Shown one piece after another: positions 45,081 to 56,789 of a stretch of DNA of 64,000 nucleotides. This DNA comes from Gammaproteobacteria bacterium (GTDB taxonomy: Bacteria > Pseudomonadota > Gammaproteobacteria > Enterobacterales > Alteromonadaceae): the NCBI GenBank assembly GCA_018222405.1, contig JAAFAI010000002.1, forward strand, positions 1-64,000, in the 5' to 3' direction. The translations under genes and the position numbers were made by a program. The first letter of the stretch is position 1. Every line of letters begins with the position of its first letter. A model generated the notes under the pieces. It was not told where the DNA came from. It ran no database searches and saw only the letters and a program-made list of their open reading frames with translations.

Positions 45081-46286
45081 ATGAACGCAAATTTTAACCA
45101 CAAATTGACTGCTGCCTTGTTCTGTAGTTGTCTGATGGTTTTACCGGCGGCACTGGCAAGCAATGAAAAACTGGAAATCTCCGGTTTTGGCCGGGTGGTA
45201 GCCGGGTTTACTGATGATCCTGATGTGTCTTTCGAAGGCTACGAGAATGAACTATCGCTTAAGGAACAGACGCTGCTTGCGTTACAGGTGGATTATCATT
45301 TACTGGAAAACGTTTCGATAACCTCACAACTACTGGCACACACTAACAGTGAGCGTGACTCCGGGGTTGAGTGGTTGTACGTCAGCTATATACCACACAA
45401 TAACTGGCTGGTAAAAGGCGGCCGGATGAGAACCCCGTTTTATCATTACAGTGACGTCATCGATGTGGGGTTTGCTTATCCATGGATTTCACCGCCGCAG
45501 CAACTCTACAGTGCCTTTTTATTTAATCAGTACGATGGTGCCAGCGTCATCCATAACTTTGCGATGGGAAACTTCAGTGGTTCAGTTGAAGGCTATTACG
45601 GCTCTTTTAATGGTGATACCCAGTTTCAGGAACGTCGCTATGCCACCGATATTGATGGCCTGACCGGGCTTGTTTTCAGCGGCGTTTACAACGCTAATTT
45701 GCGTTTCAGAGCATCTTATACCACCGCCGATTTTCGTGTGAATCTGGCCGAAATCTCCGCGTTTGCCGATCAACTCCGTAGCTTTGGCTTTGTTGCAAGT
45801 GCCGACTCTCTGACTATGGAAGGTGAGTTTGATATTTACCAGCTGGGGTTGGCACTGGATGAACTCGACTATAACCTTGCCTGGGAATGGATGAAAATTG
45901 AATCTGATACCGTACTGGCGCCGAATATTGAAAGTTATTATGTGCAGGGCGGACTGGTGTTCCAGCCATTTACCGTACACCTGACTTACGCCGACATGGC
46001 AACTAATCCGCAGTCAGCGGCAACCGACATTCCGCTGGGCCTGGCACCGGACCTTGATCAACTTTATTACGCCTATCAGACTGTCTTTGCCAGAACCCAG
46101 GCTGCGGACCTGGAAAGCGTAACGCTTGGTGTGCGCTGGGATGCCGGGGTGAGGGTGGCATTTAAAGCCGAGGTAACCCATTACCGGGGAGCCCTGGGGA
46201 TTTCAACCTTTGAGGCGTTGAATGACAGAGAAGCCTTCGATGAGCGGGTGAACCTCTATCAAGTGGGTATGGAGTTCGTCTTCTGA
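45081..46286 (+). CDS. Porin-like outer-membrane beta-barrel protein
   Basis: 401 aa from the ATG at 45081. A signal peptide ends near ALAS. The mature part begins KLEISGFGRVVAGFTDDPD, a typical barrel entry, with alternating strands throughout and a C-terminal Phe (VGMEFVF), the signal for outer-membrane insertion. The sequence LRFRASYTTADFR and similar strands resemble phosphate-type or general porins. The substrate is unknown. Its stop overlaps the next start by one base, so it is coupled to a phosphate-binding-like protein. Confidence 0.85.
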   Translation: MNANFNHKLTAALFCSCLMVLPAALASNEKLEISGFGRVVAGFTDDPDVSFEGYENELSLKEQTLLALQVDYHLLENVSITSQLLAHTNSERDSGVEWLYVSYIPHNNWLVKGGRMRTPFYHYSDVIDVGFAYPWISPPQQLYSAFLFNQYDGASVIHNFAMGNFSGSVEGYYGSFNGDTQFQERRYATDIDGLTGLVFSGVYNANLRFRASYTTADFRVNLAEISAFADQLRSFGFVASADSLTMEGEFDIYQLGLALDELDYNLAWEWMKIESDTVLAPNIESYYVQGGLVFQPFTVHLTYADMATNPQSAATDIPLGLAPDLDQLYYAYQTVFARTQAADLESVTLGVRWDAGVRVAFKAEVTHYRGALGISTFEALNDREAFDERVNLYQVGMEFVF

Positions 46287-46726
46287 TGCAAATAACACAT
46301 CTTCTCAGACCGCTGTTAATGGTTTCCGTGTTCGGGCTGTACGCTGTAAACGCCCCGGCGCAGGAGCACGACATTATGGTAGTCGCCAACATCGACAACC
46401 AGAAAGTAAAACTGGACAAGGTCGACATCCGCAACCTGTTTATGGGTAATGCCAGCGATGTGGTGCTTGAACCGGTGTCGCTGCCACCACAAACGCTTGC
46501 CAGAGCGGTATTTAACACCAAGATAATCGGTTTAACCGAGTCGCGGATCCAATCGTACTGGTCGCAGATGCGTTTTAGTGGGCGCTCTCGTCCGCCCAGG
46601 GAAATATCGACGGTGGATGAATTAATTAGTTATGTATCCAGTCATAAGGACACAGTGGCGTTTGTGCCGGCCAGTGCTAATATCCCCGCTCATCTCACCG
46701 TGGTATATTCAACGGCAAAGATGTAA
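46286..46726 (+). CDS. PstS-like periplasmic substrate-binding protein (short)
   Basis: 146 aa. A signal peptide ends near APAQ; then DIMVVANIDNQKVKLDKVDIRNLFMGN, LARAVFNTKIIGLTESRIQSYWSQMRFSGR, and SHKDTVAFVPAS. These blocks resemble one lobe of PstS-type phosphate-binding proteins, which are twice as long, so it is a half-length member. Coupled by TGATG to the porin gene. It may deliver or sense an anion with it; ligand unknown. Confidence 0.78.
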   Translation: MQITHLLRPLLMVSVFGLYAVNAPAQEHDIMVVANIDNQKVKLDKVDIRNLFMGNASDVVLEPVSLPPQTLARAVFNTKIIGLTESRIQSYWSQMRFSGRSRPPREISTVDELISYVSSHKDTVAFVPASANIPAHLTVVYSTAKM

Positions 46727-46749
46727 AAAATAACCGCATTATAAAATGC

Positions 46750-46773
46750 AAAAAGGGCCCGCCGGGCCCTTTT
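46750..46773 (+). terminator. Rho-independent terminator of the porin operon
   Basis: AAAAAGGGCCCG and CGGGCCCTTTT form an almost loopless stem; TTTT follows on the plus side and a run of A precedes it, so it may also terminate the minus-strand DUF2726 gene. Confidence 0.8.
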
Positions 46774-46804
46774 CATTATTCCTGACATTACGCAGCGACT
46801 CATA

Positions 46805-47404
46805 TTACGCCGCAACCTGTTCGCCTCCAGGCTGGCGACTGGAACGCAGCGGCCGGGTAGGGCGCGTTGGCTGTGGAGGATTCATTTTGCTGGCGGCCAG
46901 TTTGGCCTGCTGTTTGCGCAGTGGGATCAACTTGGTTTCCACGCACTCTTTGACCTCATCTACCGAGTAACCGGATTTCACCTTGAAGCGGGCGTGGGGA
47001 ATGCCGGCCGCATCCAGGGCGCCAGACACAAACCAGTCGCGCTGGGTTTTGTAACCATCTTTACCTTGCTTGTGGACCAAATCAATGGCCAGTACCGGTG
47101 TCATGTCGTCGCGACGACATAGCACAAAGTCGAGTTGCTTACTGCCGGCGCGCAGCAGTGCATGGCGAGCCTGACGTTTATTGGTGCTGTCTCTTACTGC
47201 CAGCAAGTCGTTAAGGCGAACCCGTGAGACAATTCTGAATTCACGGCCAACGGCCTGTTCCAGCAAATTGATAAAGGTATGCTCTACCTGAGTAAAAAGC
47301 TGTTGTTTTTTACGAAAGGGAAAACTCATACCGTGATCAGAGAGTTTAAGTGCACCAACAGTGACAACTATCAGCAGCATAAACAAAATAATGGCAAGTT
47401 CCAT
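46805..47404 (-). CDS. DUF2726 domain-containing membrane-anchored protein
   Basis: 199 aa from the ATG at 47404, with GAGGA upstream. One membrane helix (about 1-20), then a DUF2726 domain (FRKKQQLFTQVEHTFINLLEQAVG to PVLAIDLVHKQGKDGYKTQRD), a nuclease-like fold with no established activity, and a basic Pro/Arg-rich tail. DUF2726 often lies near topoisomerase-like zinc fingers, absent here. Confidence 0.85.
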   Translation of the reverse strand: MELAIILFMLLIVVTVGALKLSDHGMSFPFRKKQQLFTQVEHTFINLLEQAVGREFRIVSRVRLNDLLAVRDSTNKRQARHALLRAGSKQLDFVLCRRDDMTPVLAIDLVHKQGKDGYKTQRDWFVSGALDAAGIPHARFKVKSGYSVDEVKECVETKLIPLRKQQAKLAASKMNPPQPTRPTRPLRSSRQPGGEQVAA

Positions 47405-47536
47405 ACGCTTCCTCAACAATTCAATGCGCACGAGTGTCAATAAAATGACATACCCGGGCGGCAGGACAAACTTGTCAGAGAAATTGCAAAGGCGGTGCCA
47501 GTTATTCGAAACACTGGCAAGCGAGGGAAATAAAAA

Positions 47537-47962
47537 TTAGTCGTTGGTCAGACTGGCCAGAGGATCGGGTGTTTCTGAACCCAGCACCAGGATATCTACC
47601 TGAGCGCCATCACCATCGGGTGACACCACCACGCGTACATTCTGCGCATCATTGACCAGCAACACATGTTTGTTGTGTTCGCCTTTAAGTGACAAGTCTG
47701 GCATCAGCGCCAGATAGAAAGCCACAATGGCGTCGGGTGTATCACCAATAAAGTAAACCATGGAGGCCGGCATTTCAGTGTCAAAAGGCTGACACTGCCT
47801 GGCGTCCTCGTGAATTTTGACGGCAAAAAACTCAGTCGGACAGCTAGTGATTTGTGGCTGTGACTGCGGAGCCGTGGTGGCCATTGAGTCGGTTGCCATC
47901 AGCGACGAAGCCATCACCATCAGGCTGGTTACCAGAATGAGTTTACGCGGCGTGAATTTCAT
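47537..47962 (-). CDS. Exported protein of unknown function
   Basis: 141 aa, ATG at 47962; an alternative start at 47986 would add eight residues. The signal peptide is MKFTPRKLILVTSLMVMASSLMA. The mature part has two Cys (ITSCPTEFFAVKIHEDARQCQPFD), which could form a disulfide, and a beta-rich second half (KHVLLVNDAQNVRVVVSP). I recognise no family. The ribosome site is weak. Confidence 0.65.
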   Translation of the reverse strand: MKFTPRKLILVTSLMVMASSLMATDSMATTAPQSQPQITSCPTEFFAVKIHEDARQCQPFDTEMPASMVYFIGDTPDAIVAFYLALMPDLSLKGEHNKHVLLVNDAQNVRVVVSPDGDGAQVDILVLGSETPDPLASLTND

Positions 47963-48392
47963 AGTCTGACATTTACTTTTATACATACTGTTACTATAGG
48001 AGAGCTCTTAACGCTAAGCAATTGCAATGGCCTCAATTAAAGTATTGCAAAGGGACAATAAGTATAATTCCCGATGCGATGCACAGGTTGTTGAGCCTCA
48101 ACGCCTGTCGACCATCATTCCTCATGTTGTTGCTGACACTTAGAGCATATTTGTTACGTTTTGTGGTTAATAAGCTCTACATTGTCCGTTACGCTTTCGG
48201 CTAATAAAGAAACCAACACTTGTGCGAATCACATTAATACGGCTGAGCAGAGCGACTATGTGAAGGCTTTCCATACTACTTACCATAATGCACAATACCC
48301 CAGTGCAATTCACTTCAGCATGTTCAATTATGGGCGTGTTCTTCAGTCCGCGGCAGTGATTGCTGCCGTGGGTGGACAAGAGGTATGACATA
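47963..48392. other. Gene-free interval before selO
   Basis: About 430 bases between divergent genes. Short frames at 48022-48204 and 48161-48388 have no ribosome site and no similarity. TATAAT at 48063-48068 could be a -10 box of the selO promoter, but no -35 fits well. Nothing else is seen. Confidence 0.55.
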
Positions 48393-50081
48393 ATGCCAGA
48401 CAAAACTGCTTCAATTACCACTCTGAATGACATGGCGGCCTGCGCCGATTATTCTTTTTTAGCGTCTCTCAAGGCAGACCCCCAGGCTACATCCGATGGT
48501 AATGATCATCAGCCGCGGCAAGTGTTCAGTGGTCATTATGTGCCGGTATTGCCAACGCCATTAAAAGCGCCTGCTTATGTTGCGCACAGCCACTCCCTGT
48601 TTCGCGAGCTGGGTCTGGATGACGAGCTGGCAGTCACCGAAGAGTTTGTTCGCTTCTTCTCCGGTGACCTCTCTCAGGCCCCTGAGCCTCTGCGTAAGAC
48701 CGGTTGGGCAACGGGCTATGCTCTGTCTATCTACGGCACTGAATATACCCAGCAATGCCCCTTTGGCACTGGCAATGGCTATGGGGATGGCAGGGCGATG
48801 TCGGTATTTGAGGGACTGTTTAACGGCAAGCGCTGGGAGATGCAACTTAAGGGCGGTGGGCGTACGCCTTATTGTCGGGGCGCAGACGGACGTGCAGTAT
48901 TACGTTCCAGTGTCAGGGAGTTTCTGGCCCAGGAGCATATGCATAGTCTCGGTATTCCTACTTCTCGTTCTCTCAGTTTGGTCATGTCGTATTCTGAAAC
49001 CGTTGACCGGCCGTGGTATTACGAAGGATCGTCGTCTTTTGAGCCCGAAGTGATGGTGGCCAACCCGGTGGCTATTACCACGCGCGTAGCACCGTCGTTT
49101 ATTCGAGTGGGTCAGCTGGAGCTGTTTGCTCGTCGGGCACCCAGTCAACATCATCCCGAGGCTATTGCTGAATTACACGCACTGGTAAGCCATTTGATAG
49201 AGCGCGAGTACTCTCTTGAAATAGACACCAGCCTGACATTGCCAGAACAGATCATACAACTGGCCGAAATCTTCCAGGAGCGTCTCACTTCGCTGGTAGC
49301 GAACTGGATCCGGGTTGGCTATTGTCAGGGCAACTTTAACAGTGACAACTGCGCCGCCGGTGGTTTTACCCTGGACTATGGTCCTTTCGGGTTCTGCGAA
49401 TTGTTTGATCCCGTTTATCAGCCCTGGACGGGCGGAGGCCGGCATTTTTCCTTCTTTAATCAAAGCGCAGCTGCCGAGAAGAACTTTATGATGTTCTGCG
49501 GGGCACTGGCACCGCTGCTTCAGGACGAACCAGACCGGGTTTATGAGCTGGAAGCTATCCGCGCTGGCTTTGCTACCATGATGGAAAGTAAATTAGCCGG
49601 CATGTGGGCGTCTAAGCTGGGCCTTAAAGCTTACAAGCCTGAGTTGGTAATGGCGTTGCTCAAACTTATGGTGCGTACGTCAGTGGACTACACCATGCTG
49701 TTTCGGGAGCTGTGTCAGCTGCCCGATGAGGTTACAGCGATAACAAAGTGTTTCTATCAGCCGGTGGATGAGGCACTGCAACAGCAGTGGAATGAATGGT
49801 TGAAGAGTTGGCATCAACATCTCGACGACCGCATGAGTCATGCTGAAATCACCACCAGAATGAAAGGGGTAAACCCCAAATACACCTGGCGGGAATGGTT
49901 GGTAGTCCCGGCCTATAAACAGGCTGAAAAGGGCGACTTCACTTTATTAAGGGAACTGCAGAAAGTGTTATCCGCCCCTTATGAGGAGCAGTCTGAAAAC
50001 GTTGAGGCAAGTTATTATCGCCTGCGTCCTGCTGAATATTTTGATGCTGGCGGCGTTTCGCATTACAGTTGTTCTTCGTGA
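48393..50081 (+). CDS. selO: SelO/YdiU-family protein adenylyltransferase, divergent long form
   Basis: 562 aa, about 85 more than E. coli YdiU. Kinase-like pseudokinase fold that transfers [30 protein letters not shown] and [21 protein letters not shown] are the catalytic blocks (Asp in NSDN and in DYGPFGF). The usual SGHQFGxWAGQLGDGRA is replaced by [28 protein letters not shown] lies 10 bases before the ATG. It AMPylates redox-related proteins in other species; the targets here are unknown. Confidence 0.9.
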   Translation: MPDKTASITTLNDMAACADYSFLASLKADPQATSDGNDHQPRQVFSGHYVPVLPTPLKAPAYVAHSHSLFRELGLDDELAVTEEFVRFFSGDLSQAPEPLRKTGWATGYALSIYGTEYTQQCPFGTGNGYGDGRAMSVFEGLFNGKRWEMQLKGGGRTPYCRGADGRAVLRSSVREFLAQEHMHSLGIPTSRSLSLVMSYSETVDRPWYYEGSSSFEPEVMVANPVAITTRVAPSFIRVGQLELFARRAPSQHHPEAIAELHALVSHLIEREYSLEIDTSLTLPEQIIQLAEIFQERLTSLVANWIRVGYCQGNFNSDNCAAGGFTLDYGPFGFCELFDPVYQPWTGGGRHFSFFNQSAAAEKNFMMFCGALAPLLQDEPDRVYELEAIRAGFATMMESKLAGMWASKLGLKAYKPELVMALLKLMVRTSVDYTMLFRELCQLPDEVTAITKCFYQPVDEALQQQWNEWLKSWHQHLDDRMSHAEITTRMKGVNPKYTWREWLVVPAYKQAEKGDFTLLRELQKVLSAPYEEQSENVEASYYRLRPAEYFDAGGVSHYSCSS

Positions 50082-50097
50082 GTAGCTAAGCCCAGAC

Positions 50098-50130
50098 AAA
50101 AAAATGGAGCCCTTAGGCTCCATTTTTGTT
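50098..50130. terminator. Bidirectional terminator between selO and gltD
   Basis: ATGGAGCC and GGCTCCAT pair across a 4-base loop, with five A before and five T after, so it works for both convergent genes. Confidence 0.9.
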
Positions 50131-50150
50131 TAGCTTGTTGTCAGGCTATA

Positions 50151-51572
<1,422 letters not shown>

Positions 51573-51581
51573 CTAACCCCT

Positions 51582-54500
51582 CTATTGCGCCTGAATGCGC
51601 AGTTCCGCGCTGGAACGACTAATATGGCCCAACAGATTTTTCACATCACTGGTTTTTGGTTTAACCAGCTTAAAGCGTTTCATGGTATTGGCGAAATCGT
51701 GCAGCAGATCCAGAGAGAACTGGCTGCCGGTTTCTTCATAGTGCTGGTTGATCAGGCCACGTAAATGCTCGGCCAGGATGACTTTATCGTCGATATCCAG
51801 TACTTCAACCAACTCCTGGTTAACACGGCTGTTCAGATCGCCCTGCTCATCATAAAGATAAGCGAAACCACCTGTCATACCGGCACCAAAGTTAATACCT
51901 ACCGGACCCAGTACCGCCACAATACCACCGGTCATGTACTCACAACCGTTGTCGCCAACACCTTCTACCACCGCAATCGCACCAGAGTTACGAACACCGA
52001 AGCGTTCACCGGCACGGCCAGCGGCAAACAGCTTACCGCCGGTTGCGCCGTACAGACAGGTGTTACCCATAATGGCACTTTCGTGGGCATTGAATTCGCC
52101 TTTGCGTGGCGGATAGATAACCAGTTTACCGCCAGTCATGCCTTTACCCACGTAATCGTTGGCGTCGCCTTCGATATACATGTTCAGACCACCGGCATTC
52201 CAGACACCGAAGCTCTGACCCGCGGTACCTTTAAAGGTAACGGTGATGGGCATTTCTTCCATGTCGTGGTTGCCGTAATGTTTGGCGATTTCACCAGACA
52301 GTAATGCTCCAACAGAACGGTCGGTATTGCGGATTGGATAACTTAAGTTAATACCACAACCTTTAACAACGGCTTCTTTGGCATCCTTAAGCATTTTTGC
52401 GTTAAGTACTCCTTTATCGAGCGGCGCGTTGGTTGTTTGAGAGCAGAACAAACGGGTGTGTTCACCAGCAACCGGTTTGGCCAGAATGGGTGACAGGTCC
52501 AGTTTGTTTTGCTTAGCGGTATAACCATCCAGCAGTTCCAGTAATTCAGTGCGGCCGATCAGCTCGTCGAACTTACGAACGCCCATGGAAGCCATGATTT
52601 CACGGACTTCCTGCGCCACAAACTTAAAGTAGTTCATGACCATTTCTGGCAGGCCAATAAAGTGGTCGCTGCGCAGTTTATCATCCTGAGTTGCTACGCC
52701 GGTTGCACAGTTATTGAGGTGACAAATCCGCAGGTATTTACACCCTAAGGCAACCATTGGGCCCGTGCCGAAACCAAAGCTCTCCGCGCCAAGAATCGCG
52801 GCTTTGATTACGTCAAGGCCAGTTTTCAGACCACCATCGGTTTGCACCCGTACTTTATGGCGCAGGCCATTCTCAACCAATGCCTGCTGTGTTTCAGACA
52901 GACCCAGTTCGAACGGGCTACCGGCATATTTTACTGACGTTAACGGGCTGGCACCGGTGCCGCCGTCGTAGCCAGAAATTGTGATGAGGTCGGCATAGGC
53001 TTTAGCAACACCGGTTGCGATGGTGCCTACACCTGGCTCAGAAACCAGTTTCACTGAAATAAGTGCGGTTGGGTTCACTTGCTTCAGATCGAAGATTAAC
53101 TGAGCTAAATCTTCAATAGAGTAAATATCGTGGTGCGGTGGTGGCGAAATCAGGGTTACGCCTGGCACCGAGAAACGCAGCTGCGCGATATACTTATTGA
53201 CTTTATCGCCTGGTAACTGACCACCTTCACCCGGTTTTGCACCCTGTGCAACTTTGATTTGGATGACATTGGCATTCACCAGATAATGTGGTGTAACCCC
53301 AAAACGGCCTGAGGCAACCTGCTTGATCTTAGAGTTCTTTTCGGTGTTGAAGCGTTTCGGATCTTCACCACCTTCACCGGAGTTTGACTGACCGCCTAAC
53401 CGGTTCATGGCAATTGCCAGTGCCTCGTGGGCTTCCGGGCTCAGTGCACCGATAGACATTGCTGCGGTATCAAAGCGCGGGAACAGATTTTCTGCTGATT
53501 CAACTTCGTTGATATCCACAGCTTCACCCGCTGGCAGCACTTTCATTAAGTCGCGCAGATGAGACGGGGAACGTTCATTAACCAGTGCTGCGTATTGCTG
53601 GTAATCGGCATATTCACCGCTAACCACAGCTTTCTGCAGGGTTTTTACGACATCCGGGTTGTACGCATGGTATTCGCCATCGTGAACATACTTAAGTAAG
53701 CCACCATGGGACATTTTCTTGCGCTTTAACCAGGCAACGCGTGACAGATTAATGGCGTCCTGCTGGAAGTCGTCAAAAGACGCGCCTTCAATTCTGGAGG
53801 TAACCCCTTTAAAGCACATTTGCATCACGTCATGGCTGATACCGATGGCTTCAAACAGTTTCGAGCTACGGTAGCTCGCCACGGTACTGATACCCATCTT
53901 CGACATGATCTTATACAGGCCTTTATTGATACCTTTACGGTAGTTCAAGACTGCCTGCATAGCGGTTACGTCGAGCTCGCCTTTTTCGCACAGCTGTTCG
54001 ATGGTTTCATAAGCCAGGAACGGATAAACCGCGGTAGCGCCTAAACCAATCAGTACGGCGAAGTGATGCGGGTCACGGGCAGAAGCAGTTTCTACCACGA
54101 TGTTAGCGTCACAACGTAACTGCTGGTCTACTAAGCGGCGGTGTACTGCACCAACGGCCATCGCGGCAGGGATAGGCAGCTTGTTTGGCTTGATGTTACG
54201 GTCTGACAGCACTACAAAAGCGGCGCGTTTTTGTTTCACCAGGTACTCTACCTCGTGGCACACACGCTCAATGGCTTTCTTCAGGCCTTCATCCTGTGAA
54301 TACTGCAGATCAATAACTTCTGAATAATAGTGTTCAGGATTGAATTCACGTAACTGTTTTAAATCGGTGTACATCAGAATAGGCGATTTAAATAATACGC
54401 GATCGGCGTAACCACTGGTTTCGCTGAACACGTTTTGCTCACGACCAATACAGGTCGCCAGTGACATTACGTGGTTTTCCCGCAGCGGATCGATAGGCGG

Positions 54501-56048
54501 GTTAGTCACCTGCGCAAACTGCTGACGGAAATAATCGTACAGGGTACGGTGTTTGGAAGATAACACTGCCATTGGCGTGTCATCACCCATTGAGCCAACG
54601 GCTTCCTGACCGTCTTTACCGAGTACCTTAATAACCTGATGGATTTCTTCGTAGCTGTAGTTAAACAGCTTGTGATACACCGCCATGGTATCGTCGTTGA
54701 ATACCCGCTGACCAATCAGTGAAGCATCCATATTTTCAATCGGCGTTAACGAGCGGATGTTTTTCTCAATCCACTCATGGTAGGGGTGACGGTCTTTCAA
54801 CTCGTCATCAATTTCAGTTGAACGCCAGATTTTACCGTTATAAGTATCGACTGCGAGCATTTCGCCCGGACCAACACGGCCTTTTTCTACTACGTCTTCA
54901 GGCTCGTAGTCCCAGATACCAATTTCTGAGGCCAGGGTAATAAAACCGTTTTTGGTCAGCACATAACGCGCCGGGCGCAGACCGTTACGGTCGAGGTTAC
55001 AGGCAACGTGACGACCGTTGGTCATTACGATACCGGCAGGACCATCCCAGGGTTCCATGTGCATTGAGTTAAACTCGTAGAATGCACGCAGTTTCGGATC
55101 CATGGTGTCATTGTTCTGATACGCTGGTGGCACCAGTAAGCGCATGGCACGGAACAAGTCCATACCACCGGCCAGGAACAGTTCCAGCATGTTATCCAGT
55201 GACGAAGAGTCAGAACCTTCAGTGTTAACAAAAGGAGCCGCGTCTTTCAGATCCGGGATCAGTGGCGTAGCGAATTTACCGGTACGGGCCATTGCCCAGT
55301 CGCGGTTACCTTTAATGGTATTAATTTCACCGTTGTGTGCCAGATAGCGGAAAGGCTGTGCCAGTGGCCATTTAGGCAATGTGTTGGTAGAAAAGCGCTG
55401 GTGGAATACACAGATGCTGCTTTTCAGATTTTCATCGGCGAGATCTTTATAGAAGGCTGGTAAGTCTTTAGGCATTACCAGACCTTTATAAATGGTTACC
55501 AGGCCAGACAGGCAGGCAACATAAAAGTCAGGGTCGTTTTCGAGGCGTTTTTCTACCCGACGACGCACCATAAATAAACGGCGCTCAAGGTCACGCTTAC
55601 GCCAGCCGGCCGGTGCATTAACAAATACCTGTTCGATTTGTGGTACACCAGTTAATGCCAGTTCGCCCAGTACGTCGTGATTAACCGGCACTTCACGCCA
55701 GCCAACAACATCAAGGGTTTCTTTTTGCAACTCTTCGTTAACGACTTCCCGCGCAGCTTGCGCCAGTGTTTCGTCCTGATTAAGGAAAATCATTCCCACA
55801 GCATATTTTTTGCTGAGCTTCCAGCCATGCTGTTCTGCGATCATGCGGAAAAAGGCATCGGGCTTTTGTAATAGCAGACCACAACCGTCACCGGTTTTGC
55901 CGTCTGCGGCAATGCCGCCACGATGTTGCATGCGGTCAAGCCCTTCAATAGCAGTAGTTACCAGCTTATGGCTGGCCTCACCTTCTATGTGGGCAATCAA
56001 ACCAAATCCACAGTTATCCCGTGAATCGTTGGGATTATATAAACTCAT
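51582..56048 (-). CDS. gltB: Glutamate synthase large subunit
   Basis: 1488 aa. The N-terminus [16 protein letters not shown] shows a 12-residue propeptide before the nucleophile Cys13 of the Ntn glutaminase domain. The central and FMN-binding synthase domains include [15 protein letters not shown] and [10 protein letters not shown]; the 3Fe-4S cluster segment is [13 protein letters not shown]; the C-terminal GXGXG beta-helix domain closes the protein. With GltD it forms NADPH-GOGAT. GGAGTTAAGAGA precedes the ATG. The upstream 740 bases separate it from arcB. Confidence 0.98.
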   Translation of the reverse strand: MSLYNPNDSRDNCGFGLIAHIEGEASHKLVTTAIEGLDRMQHRGGIAADGKTGDGCGLLLQKPDAFFRMIAEQHGWKLSKKYAVGMIFLNQDETLAQAAREVVNEELQKETLDVVGWREVPVNHDVLGELALTGVPQIEQVFVNAPAGWRKRDLERRLFMVRRRVEKRLENDPDFYVACLSGLVTIYKGLVMPKDLPAFYKDLADENLKSSICVFHQRFSTNTLPKWPLAQPFRYLAHNGEINTIKGNRDWAMARTGKFATPLIPDLKDAAPFVNTEGSDSSSLDNMLELFLAGGMDLFRAMRLLVPPAYQNNDTMDPKLRAFYEFNSMHMEPWDGPAGIVMTNGRHVACNLDRNGLRPARYVLTKNGFITLASEIGIWDYEPEDVVEKGRVGPGEMLAVDTYNGKIWRSTEIDDELKDRHPYHEWIEKNIRSLTPIENMDASLIGQRVFNDDTMAVYHKLFNYSYEEIHQVIKVLGKDGQEAVGSMGDDTPMAVLSSKHRTLYDYFRQQFAQVTNPPIDPLRENHVMSLATCIGREQNVFSETSGYADRVLFKSPILMYTDLKQLREFNPEHYYSEVIDLQYSQDEGLKKAIERVCHEVEYLVKQKRAAFVVLSDRNIKPNKLPIPAAMAVGAVHRRLVDQQLRCDANIVVETASARDPHHFAVLIGLGATAVYPFLAYETIEQLCEKGELDVTAMQAVLNYRKGINKGLYKIMSKMGISTVASYRSSKLFEAIGISHDVMQMCFKGVTSRIEGASFDDFQQDAINLSRVAWLKRKKMSHGGLLKYVHDGEYHAYNPDVVKTLQKAVVSGEYADYQQYAALVNERSPSHLRDLMKVLPAGEAVDINEVESAENLFPRFDTAAMSIGALSPEAHEALAIAMNRLGGQSNSGEGGEDPKRFNTEKNSKIKQVASGRFGVTPHYLVNANVIQIKVAQGAKPGEGGQLPGDKVNKYIAQLRFSVPGVTLISPPPHHDIYSIEDLAQLIFDLKQVNPTALISVKLVSEPGVGTIATGVAKAYADLITISGYDGGTGASPLTSVKYAGSPFELGLSETQQALVENGLRHKVRVQTDGGLKTGLDVIKAAILGAESFGFGTGPMVALGCKYLRICHLNNCATGVATQDDKLRSDHFIGLPEMVMNYFKFVAQEVREIMASMGVRKFDELIGRTELLELLDGYTAKQNKLDLSPILAKPVAGEHTRLFCSQTTNAPLDKGVLNAKMLKDAKEAVVKGCGINLSYPIRNTDRSVGALLSGEIAKHYGNHDMEEMPITVTFKGTAGQSFGVWNAGGLNMYIEGDANDYVGKGMTGGKLVIYPPRKGEFNAHESAIMGNTCLYGATGGKLFAAGRAGERFGVRNSGAIAVVEGVGDNGCEYMTGGIVAVLGPVGINFGAGMTGGFAYLYDEQGDLNSRVNQELVEVLDIDDKVILAEHLRGLINQHYEETGSQFSLDLLHDFANTMKRFKLVKPKTSDVKNLLGHISRSSAELRIQAQ

Positions 56049-56252
56049 TCTCTTAACTCCTTAAACCTTAGACTGGGCAAGGTATGCGCTGCATTTTTGG
56101 CCAGAAGTGGCTTTGCAACGTCGTAACAACGCGTAATGAACTGAAAAATATAGAAAAATCAGTCTGCGCCGGTTTGTCGTTAATTATTATTAGTGGATAC
56201 CAGTCATGTACCGCATTTTTATGCACTATTGCCAAGCGGGCCGTACAAAATA

Positions 56253-56279
56253 CCGATATTGATTCCTAAAATCAATCGG
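56253..56279. repeat. Stem-loop in the gltB upstream region
   Basis: ATTGATT (56258-56264) and AATCAAT (56270-56276) pair across a 5-base loop, and CCG/CGG extend the stem past a 2-base bulge. It could be a regulator site or leader hairpin for gltB. Confidence 0.45.
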
Positions 56280-56307
56280 AATGTGTGGGCCGGGTTTTAT
56301 GAAATCG

Positions 56308-56327
56308 TATACAATCTTTGTTGTATA
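56308..56327. promoter_or_regulatory. TATACAA-N6-TTGTATA palindrome
   Basis: Seven-base arms TATACAA (56308-56314) and TTGTATA (56321-56327) are separated by six bases. The size and symmetry fit a dimeric regulator site. It lies about 260 bases before gltB and 460 before arcB; the regulator is not identified. Confidence 0.4.
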
Positions 56328-56789
56328 TAAATATCAATAGCTTAGGTCTATTCTTGGACGCAAAAAAAATCGAAAAAAAATACTCAAGCGTAGCTGGGAA
56401 ACCATTATCCGGCTTATATGCCTACAACTTAAGTTGCATAAAAAGTCGTATTATTTGGGTATTTACCCAGTTTTCGCAAGCAACGATGAATGTTTATTTT
56501 AAATTAATCCGGCTGCTTCATAGACAGCAGTGAACAAGGCTACCGCATCAGTCTTACCAGGTGGTGTCCGCTGTGCGGTTGGATTGAACCTATTATAAAG
56601 GCAGGCTTGGAACCCATTAAACCAATAATTACTGCAAAAGCCCAGTGTTGCATAGACAATTATTGCAGGGGAATAAAGGTAAACAGTTACTGTAAGGCTA
56701 TTTTATCGGCTTTTCGCCGCGCAGTAACCTATGCGAATGTCGCTAAGACCTGCTAGGATAGCGGCACTAAACAACGAAGTATTTCAGTT

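Larger units (their letters stand above)
56049..56789. other. Long AT-rich regulatory interval between gltB and arcB
   Basis: About 740 bases with no supportable gene on either strand; a short plus frame at 56318-56533 has no ribosome site. It holds two inverted repeats (56253-56279 and 56308-56327), runs of A around 56363-56381, and should contain both divergent promoters. TATTAT at 56591-56596 could be a -10 box. No sigma-54 site was found for gltB. Confidence 0.6.

Noticed and set aside
48022..48388. Two short plus-strand frames before selO
   Set aside because: No Shine-Dalgarno, no family resemblance; the second runs close to the selO start and is better read as leader.
51765..52304. 179-codon plus-strand frame antisense to gltB
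   Set aside because: Lies wholly within the conserved C-terminal domain of gltB and resembles no protein.
56200..56240. Possible sigma-54 promoter for gltB (TTGGCA followed by GTGCA on the minus strand)
   Set aside because: The GG-to-GC spacing is not ten bases.
56318..56533. 71-codon plus-strand frame between gltB and arcB
   Set aside because: AT-rich, no ribosome site, and the sequence reads like non-coding DNA.
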